64,000 nucleotides of DNA from Imperialibacter roseus (GTDB lineage Bacteria > Bacteroidota > Bacteroidia > Cytophagales > Cyclobacteriaceae). The translations under genes were made by a program, and so were the position numbers. The first letter of the stretch is position 1. Each line of letters starts with the position of its first letter. Location of the stretch: contig NZ_CP136051.1 in NCBI RefSeq assembly GCF_032999765.1, positions 5,164,501 through 5,228,500 of the forward strand, in the 5' to 3' direction. The notes below the pieces were generated by a model, which was not told the origin of the DNA, did no database searches, and saw nothing but the letters and a program-made list of their open reading frames with translations. Shown piece by piece: positions 29,301-35,245 of the stretch.

Positions 29301-29877
29301 CATCAAAAAACCTGCTCCCATCAGGCTGATATTTGTAGTCGAATGTAAAAGAAGTGCCAAATCCACCATCAGGAAGACCTGTGATCTCCATTAGGGCATA
29401 ATGGCCTTCACGTGTGTATACTCCCCACAGCTGCCCTACTGAAATGGGAGCGCCCTGTGTTCCGTCAGGCCAATCCCATGACACTGTCACCCAGGGTGAA
29501 GCATTGGTTCTTTCCGCCACTTCTGTGACCGATTCGATATCTCCAGTGCCTATAAGCAAAAACCGTCTACCAGTGGAGCTAAGCGAAGTGCTTCCCTCAT
29601 TACCGAGGTTCACTCCTTCATTACTCACAAATACAAAGTCGACAAGGTAATCGGCATCATCCTCCTTGCCCGCAGTTTCTTCCCTTGAGAAATCAAATCC
29701 GCTGTTGAAAGAACTTGTTGCAGAACCAGTTACTATGCCCTCTCCTGTGAACAGGGCAACTGTAGAATTGTGGGTATTTAAGTCAGACGAGGAAAAGTTT
29801 TCGGCACTTAACGCCCGGGCAGACATTGAAGAAAAAAGTAGGGTCGCAATGGTAAAAATCTGTATGACAACTTTCAT
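17392..29877 (-). CDS. Giant T9SS-secreted IPT/TIG-repeat adhesin-like protein (4161 aa)
   Basis: A single open frame of 12.5 kb. Order: signal peptide (about residues 1-23); a unique N-terminal domain to about 200; Ig-like unit; four 104-105-residue units at 301-717 that are nearly identical in DNA, with a diverged fifth copy to about 821; further Ig-like and ASPM/choice-of-anchor-like stretches to about 1325; about 25 IPT/TIG units (about 1330-3440), each with the pattern ITSFSP...GxxVTITGxxF...VNG...VTVP...GxVxVT; four Ig-like units starting VTAPNGGEIV; two carboxypeptidase-regulatory/SdrD-like domains near 3850-4050; and a T9SS type A sorting domain (about 4075-4161, with VEKLVAYPMPVQNELTLEV and ISHLKNGMY-like VSHLKNGMYMGKFV). 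No enzyme domain is visible. Probably a surface adhesin or matrix protein. A TPR kinase and regulator pair is divergently placed. Confidence 0.9.
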   Translation of the reverse strand: MKVVIQIFTIATLLFSSMSARALSAENFSSSDLNTHNSTVALFTGEGIVTGSATSSFNSGFDFSREETAGKEDDADYLVDFVFVSNEGVNLGNEGSTSLSSTGRRFLLIGTGDIESVTEVAERTNASPWVTVSWDWPDGTQGAPISVGQLWGVYTREGHYALMEITGLPDGGFGTSFTFDYKYQPDGSRFFDGGGSSAPEVVVTSPTSASNWEIGTTQFITWESNNVDAASGSAGGVNLYYNTGSGDVVIAENVDSPDGENSYEWTVTGSAVSTAQVRVEADQDAGVFDLSDEFTISPQGDITILSPVGVEEKKFGQALTITWTNNSTFTQNDLYYLYYSKDGGSQIQITANYGYALSPSGNQNSYSWTIPDFGNDDDSQVTVRVWNSTRNVEATTGAFRVYYEPSVTISSPTGTEEKKFGETQTITWSNGDNLSSDLYYLYYSKDGGSQIQITANYGYALSPSGNQNSYSWTIPDFGNDDDSQVTVRVWNSTRNVEATTGAFRVYYEPSVTISSPTGTEEKKFGETQTITWSNGDNLSSDLYYLYYSKDGGSQIQITANYGYALSPSGNQNSYSWTIPDFGNDDDSQVTVRVWNSTRNVEATTSAFRVYYEPSVTISSPVGTEQKKFGETQTITWSNGDQLSSDLYYLYYSKDGGSQIQITANYGYALSPSGNQNSYSWTIPDFGTDDDSQVTVRMWNSTRNVEATSTAFRVYYEPSISILTPAGGESFPQSSQRTISWHIGDAKTSDLYYLYYKVNDGADVFINAIYGYQLTAIDNGYSYNWTVPAITGSNVKIKVANSTRAVDDVSAAFTVCAVCAPVTLNSPNGGQTLMVSNETTISWSLSSTWNNSDNIVLSYNAGAGDQTIFSGLYSAVPGNSYTWTVPDDVSSEVKVKITNTTTAESDESDSFFSIVPIPVRSVEFSSPSGDVVYLGGSVAVEFLPSEIAGSDVLTFELSTNGGVSFPYTIQTGALNTLDNIAGSYFFDFVPSNSSFVSESCMIRAKYESTVLGTSDVFFIASPAIYNLAVSYPQEGENVLVYDLPVDITFTNDGLSTFDLYYVVPGQSQVLIEDAIDISADFDVTYSYTPDFVGENAKFRIVGGGQTIETETFDAVYPVVATDEGYDPVSLIDFGIRQASTTTVLSYLLNVTNVGVTVTSTNPDDFEISLSEGSGFTNSLVIAPQAGIRSIPVYVKFAPATNNGALSQGILRNRFVDSNLSNIDIDVNVQGRAATSGPSLVLFAPANAAELISNSVTTIRWGSTLVDLLSVEYSLDAGANWFLIEDDLSASFTEFDWLVPEVASQTDAIIRLVDQSGLATIASAEVSILPAPSISSLTLINSAADLQIDGSGFSSIANHNQITFPGFPDITAYPTSASATQLVVEVPQGAVSGFIKVNVSGKGTAISPDQLVLSGITLTPDQGQVGNTIFINGSGIDFDAATSVSVTFTNGILGAVAATSVVVESADLLSVVVPSGVEATGAVEVDVDGTVYTSAQAFKIQSIDFTPKTAGIFETVTISGVNTSFLNNNTQVFINGLAATASVVSNTQINVTVPQGASTGKVTVSTNNGFFEATGDLTVEQHKITSLSATKITKGQSLVITGDNFTGASLVKINGESITYQYYYFGTPYFTIDSDQQITVHISPSSIAGTGKVSITKGGVDVESTEDLTVIPAITSLSTLQAAPGAQVTIYGSYFSGVDNTVYFNQNKPAAIVSQSTSSITVIVPQDAIDGSVTVVNNDVSQQGVSSASFDVVAAPVFTSFSPLKAASGQVVTITGQNFQSPAPSNLVVNGNSVTFSVVDNNTMQFTVPTWVYGAGKVEITKGGVTVEGPQQFTVLPKITSFTLATGAVEGASVSISGTGFNPTASNNLVTFYNNKQANISSGSSTSLNVTVPVGAVTGKLRVTNQSILESGESANDFIVVPHAIISSFSPASGQVTKTEVTITGEHFSSPAVSAVRFSGTNATFNVVSDTEIKATVPSIFNNGVISITRAGETIQSANNFEIAPDITSLSASTLASGATLNIGGTFLNSVSQVKVGSNVATITSNSNYYGVSITVPTMTPGNYKVTVTKNGLSDESDAELTVVAPHTITSFTQVAGLNQDVTITGTNFASPAVTSVTLNGVSAAIQSATATQLVVKVPNSMNFAGQGKVAITRAGLTIQSTSDFYVRHGISTTFNTQNYVVDQQITVSGNNFYYPSVSQVKVNGVNATFSIAGDGSLSVTIPNAVGTGKVEVIKPGPVGTVESTTDITIVPRAVLSSFSPTIQAIGGTVTLTGQNFTSPAVSSVIINNTSVSSFTVNSATEITATVPNISNFNTQGNVQITRAGLTQSLGTFTVKHTFGSLSASTVTAGASVTVSGTFFTTPSATVTLGGTSVSVSSINANSLTFTVPTNTTPGSHEIVLTRLGEQVSAGNITVLAPHTIASLDSDRKGKSESLTITGTNFDNTPQVYLNDVLVSSTVNSSSEISLTVPSNITGGTVALKILRGGLTASAFDGSNVDFSGTAQFYMKPSVTTDVAASTYVIGQTLTLSGSNFSSPGVNSVVLIDGGNETTAQSTVLSDNALQLVLTAQSGPSLTATSYDVKLVKTVTSAEGNIEVTLASQLTLDDQATITEIAEASAPAGTFVTITGSGFTAPNVTSVKINGALVGVGNFTVDDDNTITAKVPMAAAAYADGTANNIELIRGGLTIFAMDEFVVEQQITGFLKSDFSSINPATERVVEGQTVYVEGNHFESLASISSVAVNDVAVTPVFVNGNRLQITVPSGSQGVGKVAVTRRGILAESAQALIVSPAASINAVDPAARIAGGTITISGDHFSLPDVTTVTVNGATATFDILNDDNIKATVPSNAAATGNVTVTRGGVTSNAVAFNVVPKIFSFTNTGLEGSTVTINGSHFGSTIGANEVYFTGASDFVQATISGANSNSLIVTVPAGTITGPIKVINTTSSQQVVSSANFNLLPSPGSFSINPASGPVASQFTISGVNMNGANEVKVNGVSANSFTVDPDGTSITVTVPSSATSGDVVIKKAGQSFTAGTFNVTPKVTSFPALAVVGSQITINGKTFTGATSVTINSTAATIDQVSSDFVKVTTVAGNVGIGNIVVTTPSGSGTSSSTIEIKGQPSIASFSPVSGGSGDVVTISGANLSTVTFVKFNNTNASFTISSDNELSAIVPSGASTGKISLGLGGITVQSVGNFSIVPKITTFTAAAITGATIQINGTNFSGATQVAFAGATAVPFSVSANSLSVTVPAGAATGSLTVTTPSGTSAATANSFVVLPSISSGGFSPAKGAIGSTLTITGTGFVDENASQNVVNFNGGVTATASAATASSLTVQVPEGAITGALNVTVNGTTTGPFSAASFVIVPQIDAAGLSITSGYGGESLTITGKGFSSIAANNAVNFGGGVSAVPFSATTTSLGVTVPEGFATGAVTVMSSSEESAPSTQIFTRKSVLVTAPNGGEIVNLGEVYQITWTSTGLDDATPLTIGYSTDGGTSYTEIATGVVGDFSGTFDWAPEGESTTTARIKVTVDGDKAFDESDDDFTVRIKPLLAVVYPNGGETVRFGKPAQIEFTTEGLDATTSLLFEYSLDNGTTYQQLGSGTIEELMGVYDLVMEEAFSDEALVRISTETGESVSDVSDEVFTVLPKPVLAITSPTEGETLFIGESHDVTWTAQYLLDSDELELFYSADNGTTFSSKGTGLASELAGKMTVTIEAPVSQEAQFKLANAGNNVSAISATFSIAPAPSIVVTAPESGEILAGGVEKQVTWTTTSVDPDAELVVEYSADGGATYESLTSGTASALNGSFDWSVPNAATANGFVRVRTADGTVSDTNDEAFVIQAQVTSLSISGLLVTPGGSAVNVVEVLLYKANAAGGWDIVSTDELQLAENRNTFSFVNLEAADYLIFAKPDRARFPNLRNTWFGNTLLVREAVTLSLTASRSDVDIEVVEVAPAPTGRGVVKGRLVNTSGNSRVSGLEIGRILDDGDPLAGVTVNLLNATTGAYVTDAETDENGLFTMTGLVVGQYRLSVELAGVPMDFGSAVIDLVNETDQVALTAIVTEDGTVLVRIDEVVAGINDPLVVEKLVAYPMPVQNELTLEVSNKKAGDLKFVIFNLAGLQVFESQLLKADKGDHQWIFDVSHLKNGMYMGKFVRAEMNEILPYQVKVMIAK
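27727..28977 (-). repeat. Four tandem ~312-bp coding repeats
   Basis: Unit boundaries on the coding strand: 28977-28663 (one codon longer), 28662-28351, 28350-28039, 28038-27727. The stretch 28229-28566 is identical to 28541-28878, longer than one period, so the central copies are almost perfect duplicates; the copy nearest 27727 is more diverged. Each encodes an Ig-like unit with SDLYYLYYSKDGGSQIQITA. Recent recombination or conversion between copies is implied, and assembly collapse is possible. Confidence 0.92.
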
Positions 29878-29893
29878 TTGATCAGGTCTTTCA

Positions 29894-29926
29894 GTCTAAT
29901 TGGATTTTGACACCATAAAATTAGAC
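29894..29926. promoter_or_regulatory. Dyad upstream of the giant gene
   Basis: GTCTAATT (29894-29901) and AATTAGAC (29919-29926) form a perfect 8-bp inverted repeat with a 17-bp spacer, 17 bp upstream of the giant gene's start codon. It could be an operator for a dimeric regulator or, if transcribed, a leader hairpin near the ribosome site. Confidence 0.45.
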
Positions 29927-29935
29927 CGGGCCAAG

Positions 29936-29953
29936 ACCGTCCGAAATACCGTC
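29936..29953. promoter_or_regulatory. Spaced direct repeat ACCGTC-N6-ACCGTC
   Basis: Two ACCGTC copies start 12 bp apart (29936 and 29948), roughly one helical turn, in the divergent region between the giant gene and the kinase gene. The arrangement is plausible for response-regulator binding, but no binding motif is known for this protein. Confidence 0.3.
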
Positions 29954-30106
29954 TTCGGGGTATATTACACTAACCTTTTCCCGAAAAAAGAAGCCCGTTC
30001 AACTGGCACGCTACATCACAAAATATTTGATTAGTACTATTCCAAAAGGAAAAAAACCAATAAAAGCTTATCTTACCGGAGCCAACAACTTATACCGTAA
30101 ATCTTC

Positions 30107-32002
30107 ATGCGACCGAAATTGTGTCTTGCCGCATTGATGCTTTTTTTCTCCCTAAGCTCAAGTAGCCAACCCGCCTTCATTGACAGTCTTGAAAATGTAC
30201 TGAAAACCAATATTCCGGACACCAGCCGGATCAATATCCTCAATGCGCTGGCAGAAAAATACCGCTACTCCAATCCGGAAAAGATCTACCAGTACAGTCA
30301 TTCGGCCAGGGCAAAAGCACTGACCAAAGCGTTCGCTCCAGGTCTCACCAGATCCATGTATAATCTGGCTATTTATTACGAGACCTACCGAAACGAAGAC
30401 TCACTTCAATACTATTTCGAAAAATCCCTGCACCTCTCTGATTCGCTCGGCGATAAAAAATACCACACCCTCACCATGAACAGCAGGGGTCTTTACCTGG
30501 TGTCGAAAAGGAGGTTTGAGGAGGCAGTCAACATATTTTATGACGTGCTGAGAAGCCACGAGGAAGCTGGAAACCCTTATGGAGAAATGGCTGCTCTCAA
30601 TAATATCGGTCTTGTATTTATGGAGCTGCGTCAGTATGCAAAGGCGATCTCCAACTTCAAGAAGGCTTTGCCAAAAATTCCTGAGCCGCATCCGGTGGTG
30701 CTCAACAACATCGGCTCTTGTTATGGGAGCCTGTCTCGTTACGACTCAGCCGAATACTTTGTCACGTGGGGTATAGAACGGGCCAGAGCAACCAACAACT
30801 TGCATGCGGAAGCAAACGGTCTGCACATTCTGGGAACGGTTTACGAGTCAGCGGATGACTATGACAGGGCGCTGGAGATGTTCTTGACAGCAGAAAAAAT
30901 ACGTGAGAAAGTGCCCGGCACTGCCATGCAAATAGCCGACCTGACCAATATTTCCAACATTTATGCCAAGCTAAAAAACCCGTCGAAAGGTATTGAATAT
31001 GGCAATAGAGCATTAAAACTGGCTGAGGACGATCAGGTAGACTACAAGATTGAAAACATATATGAGGCACTCGCCTTGAACTATGAGGCGGCCGGAAACT
31101 TTCAGCGAGCGACAGAATTATACAGGAAGTGGGGTGTTGAAAAAGACTCTTCATATGCGAAAGCTCAGTCGGAGGCACTTGCCGAGATGCAAACAAAATA
31201 TGAAACTGAAAAGAAGGAGCAGCAGATACAAATCAGGGACCTGCAATTGGCCGAGCAGGCTTTGCTTATCCAACAAAAGAATCTCCAGCTTTATGCATTC
31301 ATTGGTGGAGTGGTCGTTTTGCTTATCCTGCTATACCTGGGCTACAATAGGCTGAAGCTCCAGCGAAGAGTACAGCAACTAGAACTGGTTCAAAAAATTC
31401 AGTCAGAACGAGAACGCATTTCAAGCGACCTCCACGACCATGTAGGCGCTCAGCTGACAAGTATTCTCTCTGGCCTGCAGATTACGGATCAAATTGAGGG
31501 ATTCAGGAAAGATGAAGAAGTGCAAAAAATCGTGAGCAGTCTGAAAGCAGATGCGCAGGACACGCTCACAAGCCTTCGTGACAGCATCTGGAGCCTGCAT
31601 CAGAGCGAAATAACCCTGGCCGATTTTATCGATCACATTGAAAAATACCTAACCAACGCAATCAAGTATAATTCCAGCCTCTCTTTTGAAATCATTAACC
31701 ACATCGCCTACCCTTATAAGCTCGCCTCCCGGGAGGCGCTCAACATTACCCGGGTGGTGCAGGAGAGTATTCAAAACATTGCCAAACATGCTGGGGCTCG
31801 TCGCATCATCATAGACTTGTCGTTGAAGGATTCCCTGGTGATAAAGATTTCCGACGATGGTGTCGGATTCGATACCGAAGCCATGGCTGAAGGTGAGCAC
31901 TATGGCATTGAAAATATGAAACGACGTATGGAGGAAATTGGAGGCGGCTTTAGTATCTCATCCGCAAAAGATCAGGGGTCTACCATTAACCTCACTATTT
32001 GA
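30107..32002 (+). CDS. TPR sensor histidine kinase (HisKA_3 type)
   Basis: A 631-residue membrane kinase. Signal peptide (residues 1-20), then about seven TPR units in the periplasm or outside (for example GEMAALNNIGLVFMELRQYAKAISNFKKA), a coiled coil, one TM segment near residues 394-412, and a cytosolic kinase. The phosphoacceptor is His443 in SDLHDHVGAQLTSILSG (HisKA_3/NarX type). The ATPase has the N-box VVQESIQNIAKHAG, DDGVGFD and GIENMKRRMEEIGGG. Such TPR kinases pair with LuxR-type regulators, and one follows 67 bp later. The ligand is unknown. It is divergent from the giant adhesin gene, a likely target. Confidence 0.92.
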   Translation: MRPKLCLAALMLFFSLSSSSQPAFIDSLENVLKTNIPDTSRINILNALAEKYRYSNPEKIYQYSHSARAKALTKAFAPGLTRSMYNLAIYYETYRNEDSLQYYFEKSLHLSDSLGDKKYHTLTMNSRGLYLVSKRRFEEAVNIFYDVLRSHEEAGNPYGEMAALNNIGLVFMELRQYAKAISNFKKALPKIPEPHPVVLNNIGSCYGSLSRYDSAEYFVTWGIERARATNNLHAEANGLHILGTVYESADDYDRALEMFLTAEKIREKVPGTAMQIADLTNISNIYAKLKNPSKGIEYGNRALKLAEDDQVDYKIENIYEALALNYEAAGNFQRATELYRKWGVEKDSSYAKAQSEALAEMQTKYETEKKEQQIQIRDLQLAEQALLIQQKNLQLYAFIGGVVVLLILLYLGYNRLKLQRRVQQLELVQKIQSERERISSDLHDHVGAQLTSILSGLQITDQIEGFRKDEEVQKIVSSLKADAQDTLTSLRDSIWSLHQSEITLADFIDHIEKYLTNAIKYNSSLSFEIINHIAYPYKLASREALNITRVVQESIQNIAKHAGARRIIIDLSLKDSLVIKISDDGVGFDTEAMAEGEHYGIENMKRRMEEIGGGFSISSAKDQGSTINLTI

Positions 32003-32069
32003 TTTACCCCAAATTGGGTATTGGGCCAATTAGTTCTTTACCCCACCTTTGACACTGAACAAAAAACCT

Positions 32070-32792
32070 ATGGCTATTCGTATTGCATTGGTTGAGGATA
32101 ATCCGTCGCTGAGAAAGCGATTCATCGACAACTTTAAATACTTCCAAAGTATTGACCTGGTACTAGTCAGTCCAACCGGGGAGGATTTTCTCAACAAAAT
32201 GGAACAGGCCACTGCACAAGAGCTACCTCAGGTAGTTCTCATGGACATTGAATTGCCTGGCATCGACGGAATAGAAACGACCGCTCGCCTAAAGCAGTCA
32301 CTGCCAGATATTGAAGTAATGATGCTCACGGTGTTTGAGCAGCCCGACAAAATATTCAACTCTCTGAAAGCCGGGGCTGTGGGTTACATGCTGAAGGACG
32401 AAAGCCCGTCCAATATTGTAAAAGCCGTTGAAGAACTGCTGGAGGGTGGTGCACCAATGTCGAGAACCATCGCCCGCAAAATGATTGGTTTGATTAGTTC
32501 AGATCCAAATCTGAGCGAGGATTCGAAATTGAAAGACCAGGCTATTCAGGAATATGGGCTCTCCGAGCAGGAAGTAAAAATAATCCAACGGCTTGTGGAT
32601 GGGAACAACTACCTCGAAATAGCTGAAGGGCTCTTCATCAGTCCGCACACCGTAAAAACGCACATCAAGAACATCTACAAGAAACTTCATGTGCACAGTC
32701 GGGCCTCTGCCGTGAAGCTGGCCATCGACAAGAAGATAGTGGGAATAGTAGCGCTGATTTTAGCTGCCGCTGCAACACTACTTTCTACCTAA
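32070..32792 (+). CDS. LuxR/NarL-family response regulator
   Basis: A 240-residue cytosolic regulator. Receiver domain at about 3-120 with acidic pocket (VEDN), phosphoacceptor Asp59 in VVLMDIELPGIDG and conserved Lys in YMLKDE. The C-terminal HTH (about 165-228) has the LuxR pattern LSEQEVKIIQRLVDGNNYLEIAEGLFISPHTVKTHIKNIYKKL. I start at the ATG 32070; the frame extends to a TTG at 32049. Unusually, the protein ends in a hydrophobic run (VGIVALILAAAATLL) after the HTH, which could touch the membrane or be a helix of the dimer. It is the partner of the upstream kinase. The 3' end overlaps the convergent thioredoxin-like gene by 4 bp. Confidence 0.93.
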   Translation: MAIRIALVEDNPSLRKRFIDNFKYFQSIDLVLVSPTGEDFLNKMEQATAQELPQVVLMDIELPGIDGIETTARLKQSLPDIEVMMLTVFEQPDKIFNSLKAGAVGYMLKDESPSNIVKAVEELLEGGAPMSRTIARKMIGLISSDPNLSEDSKLKDQAIQEYGLSEQEVKIIQRLVDGNNYLEIAEGLFISPHTVKTHIKNIYKKLHVHSRASAVKLAIDKKIVGIVALILAAAATLLST

Positions 32793-33349
32793 CTCTTCCA
32801 CTTGATATTGCAACCCATCGAGGGTAGCTGCTCCTCTTCTCTCACCGCTTTATCCAACAAAGCAGCATCAAGCGCATTTCGCAAGTCTTTCCCAGTCAAC
32901 GGCAGCCCGTTTCTTGGTGTACTTGCGTCAAGTCGTCCCCTGTAAACACATTTCAAGTCGGCATCAAACACATAAAAATCCGGGGTGCAGGCAGCCTGAT
33001 AGGCCCTGGCAACCTCCTGAGTTTCATCGTACAAATAAGGAAAGGGGAAAGCCTTCTCTCTGGCCATGATCTTCATTTGCTCAGGGCCATCCTCGGGATA
33101 GTTCACCACGTCGTTTGAGCTGATGGCCACAAAACCTACACCCTTTAGCTGGTATTCACTGGCAATCGCCAACACCTCATCCAACACATGAATGACATAG
33201 GGACAATGATTACAAATGAACATCACCACGGTGCCTTTCTCAGCTTTGACATTGCTTAGCGAAAGGAGCTTGTCAGAAACGGCATCTAAAAGTTTAAAAT
33301 CCGGGGCATTGGTTCCCAGCGGGAGCATCGTAGAATAAGTACTGGCCAT
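32789..33349 (-). CDS. Thioredoxin-fold protein (AhpC/TSA-like, CNHC active site)
   Basis: A 186-residue protein with a thioredoxin-like fold. The active-site pair is Cys46/Cys49 in VVMFICNHCPYVIHVLDE, typical of the 'thioredoxin family protein' group related to peroxiredoxins and ResA-like reductases. Further landmarks are GFVAISSNDVVNYPEDGPEQMK, FPYLYDETQEVARAYQA and CTPDFYVFDADLKCVYRGRLD. No signal peptide or lipobox is seen, so it is probably cytosolic. The likely role is thiol-disulfide exchange or peroxide reduction; the substrate is unknown. It stands alone, convergent with the regulator gene. Confidence 0.88.
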   Translation of the reverse strand: MASTYSTMLPLGTNAPDFKLLDAVSDKLLSLSNVKAEKGTVVMFICNHCPYVIHVLDEVLAIASEYQLKGVGFVAISSNDVVNYPEDGPEQMKIMAREKAFPFPYLYDETQEVARAYQAACTPDFYVFDADLKCVYRGRLDASTPRNGLPLTGKDLRNALDAALLDKAVREEEQLPSMGCNIKWKS

Positions 33350-33504
33350 CTTTTGACTTTTATTTACTTAAAGACCTAAACAAGTAAAAAGTTCTGAAAA
33401 CTAATAAATACGTTAAAATTACCTTCTGTAAAAGCGCTTGTTGGGCGGATCAACACTTATCTCTATCTTGATGAACATCTTCAAAAACCTAGCATACCCC
33501 AACC

Positions 33505-35115
33505 ATGAGGCGAATTAACAAACAGACTATATTCCTTACGGCTTTAGCGCTTTTTCAAATATTTTCCATTGATGTTTCTGCCCAAAGGAGAAGTATCACC
33601 CCATCACCCGCCAGGGCTGAAGGTGACGGCCCCTACACGCAGCTCATCATTCGAGGTGCCATCATGATCAACGGCACCGGAGCGCCTCCAATCGGGCCAG
33701 TGGATATCGTTATCGAACAAAACAAAATCAAAAGCGTCCAGACGGTTGGCTATCCTGGTGTTGAGATCAACGCCGAAAGACGCCCAAAACTCAAAGAAGG
33801 CGGCAAGGAAATCGACGCTACGGGCATGTACGTGCTTCCCGGCTTTATCGATATGCATGGGCACATCGGCGGCGTGACGCAGGGAACTCCAGCTGAATAT
33901 GTGTTCAAACTCTGGATGGCGCATGGCATCACTACGATTCGTGAACCTTCAGCTGGCAATGGCCTCGACTGGACACTTGAACACAAGAAAAAAAGCCTGA
34001 AAAACGAAATTACCGCTCCCCGCATCCTGGCCTACACTGCCTTTGGAATGGGCAAAGAGGGGGGCATCAACAGCCCCGAAGAAGCTCGTCTTTGGGTGCA
34101 GGAAAATGCTAAAAAAGGAGCCGATGGCATCAAATTCTTCGGTGCCAGCCCCGACATTATGGAAGCTGCGCTGCGAGAGAATAAGCGGCTGGGTCTGAGA
34201 GCTGCCTGCCACCATGCGCAAATGGACGTGGCCCGGGCCAATGTGCTCAACACCGCCAGCTGGGGACTCACCAGCATGGAGCACTGGTATGGCCTGCCCG
34301 AGGCTATGTTCGACAACCGCACAATCCAGGACTTCCGACTCGACTACAACTATCAAAACGAACAGCATCGTTTTGGCGAAGCCGGAAAGCTTTGGAAGCA
34401 GGCTGCCGCTCCATATTCAGAAAAATGGAACGCAGTGATGGACTCACTCATTGATCTCGACTTTACCTTGGATCCAACCTTCAATATTTATGAGGCCAAT
34501 CGTGATTTGATGAGGGCCCGCACTGCCGAATGGCACCGGGATTATACACTTCCCTCGCTGTGGGATTTCTACCAGCCAAGCATGCAGTCACATGGCTCGT
34601 ACTGGCACTACTGGGGCACCGAAGAAGAAATTCAATGGAAAGAGAATTATCGCCTTTGGATGACATTTGTAAATGAATATAAAAACCGGGGCGGCAGGGT
34701 AACTACCGGCTCAGATTCAGGGTTCATTTTCCAATTGTACGGTTTTGCCTATATCAGAGAAATGGAGCTACTGAGAGAAGCCGGCTTCCATCCTTTGGAA
34801 ATTATTCGTTCTGCTACCTTATATGGAGCACAGGCCCTCGGTATGGAAAAGGAAATTGGCAGCATTGAGCCGGGTAAGCTGGCCGACCTTGTCATAGTAG
34901 AAGAGAATCCGCTGCAAAACCTTCAGGTACTGTACGGAACAGGCGCCATCAAGTTGACAGAAGACAATGAAGTCGTAAGAGTTGGCGGTGTAAAGTATAC
35001 GATCAAGGACGGAATTATTTACGATGCTAAACAATTGCTTGAGGATGTGAAAACGATGGTAACAACTTCCAAGGAAGCAACTGGAAAGACCATCAAACAG
35101 CCAGGCGTCAACTAA
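33505..35115 (+). CDS. Exported amidohydrolase family protein
   Basis: A 536-residue metal-dependent hydrolase with a signal peptide (about residues 1-26, ending VSA-Q). The amidohydrolase pattern is visible: TGMYVLPGFIDMHGHIGG (His118, His120 as metal ligands), the following ACHHAQMDVARANV and TSMEHWYG histidines, the GSDSGF Asp near residue 395 and the C-terminal GSIEPGKLADLVIVEENPL strand. It resembles imidazolonepropionase/prolidase-like secreted members common in Bacteroidota. The substrate cannot be predicted. Monocistronic, with a terminator-like hairpin downstream. Confidence 0.9.
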   Translation: MRRINKQTIFLTALALFQIFSIDVSAQRRSITPSPARAEGDGPYTQLIIRGAIMINGTGAPPIGPVDIVIEQNKIKSVQTVGYPGVEINAERRPKLKEGGKEIDATGMYVLPGFIDMHGHIGGVTQGTPAEYVFKLWMAHGITTIREPSAGNGLDWTLEHKKKSLKNEITAPRILAYTAFGMGKEGGINSPEEARLWVQENAKKGADGIKFFGASPDIMEAALRENKRLGLRAACHHAQMDVARANVLNTASWGLTSMEHWYGLPEAMFDNRTIQDFRLDYNYQNEQHRFGEAGKLWKQAAAPYSEKWNAVMDSLIDLDFTLDPTFNIYEANRDLMRARTAEWHRDYTLPSLWDFYQPSMQSHGSYWHYWGTEEEIQWKENYRLWMTFVNEYKNRGGRVTTGSDSGFIFQLYGFAYIREMELLREAGFHPLEIIRSATLYGAQALGMEKEIGSIEPGKLADLVIVEENPLQNLQVLYGTGAIKLTEDNEVVRVGGVKYTIKDGIIYDAKQLLEDVKTMVTTSKEATGKTIKQPGVN

Positions 35116-35136
35116 AATTCTATCTCATCGGCGTTC

Positions 35137-35168
35137 AAAAACCAGACCTCAGTCTGTATGGTTTTTTT
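35137..35168 (+). terminator. Intrinsic terminator of the amidohydrolase gene
   Basis: AAAACCAGAC and GTCTG-TAT-GGTTTT pair in two blocks with a 3-base bulge around a CTCA loop, followed by a T-run. It lies about 22 bp past the stop. Confidence 0.55.
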
Positions 35169-35245
35169 GAAATTATCTTTTTTCAAGATTTTTTAGTATT
35201 ATGAAAATTATTTGAAGCATCGCCCGATATTATAGTTATTATTGA

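Noticed and set aside
17392-29877. Giant gene as a fusion artefact of several genes
   Set aside because: The frame is uninterrupted, begins with a signal peptide and ends with a T9SS sorting domain, with repeats of one kind throughout, so one gene is the simplest reading.
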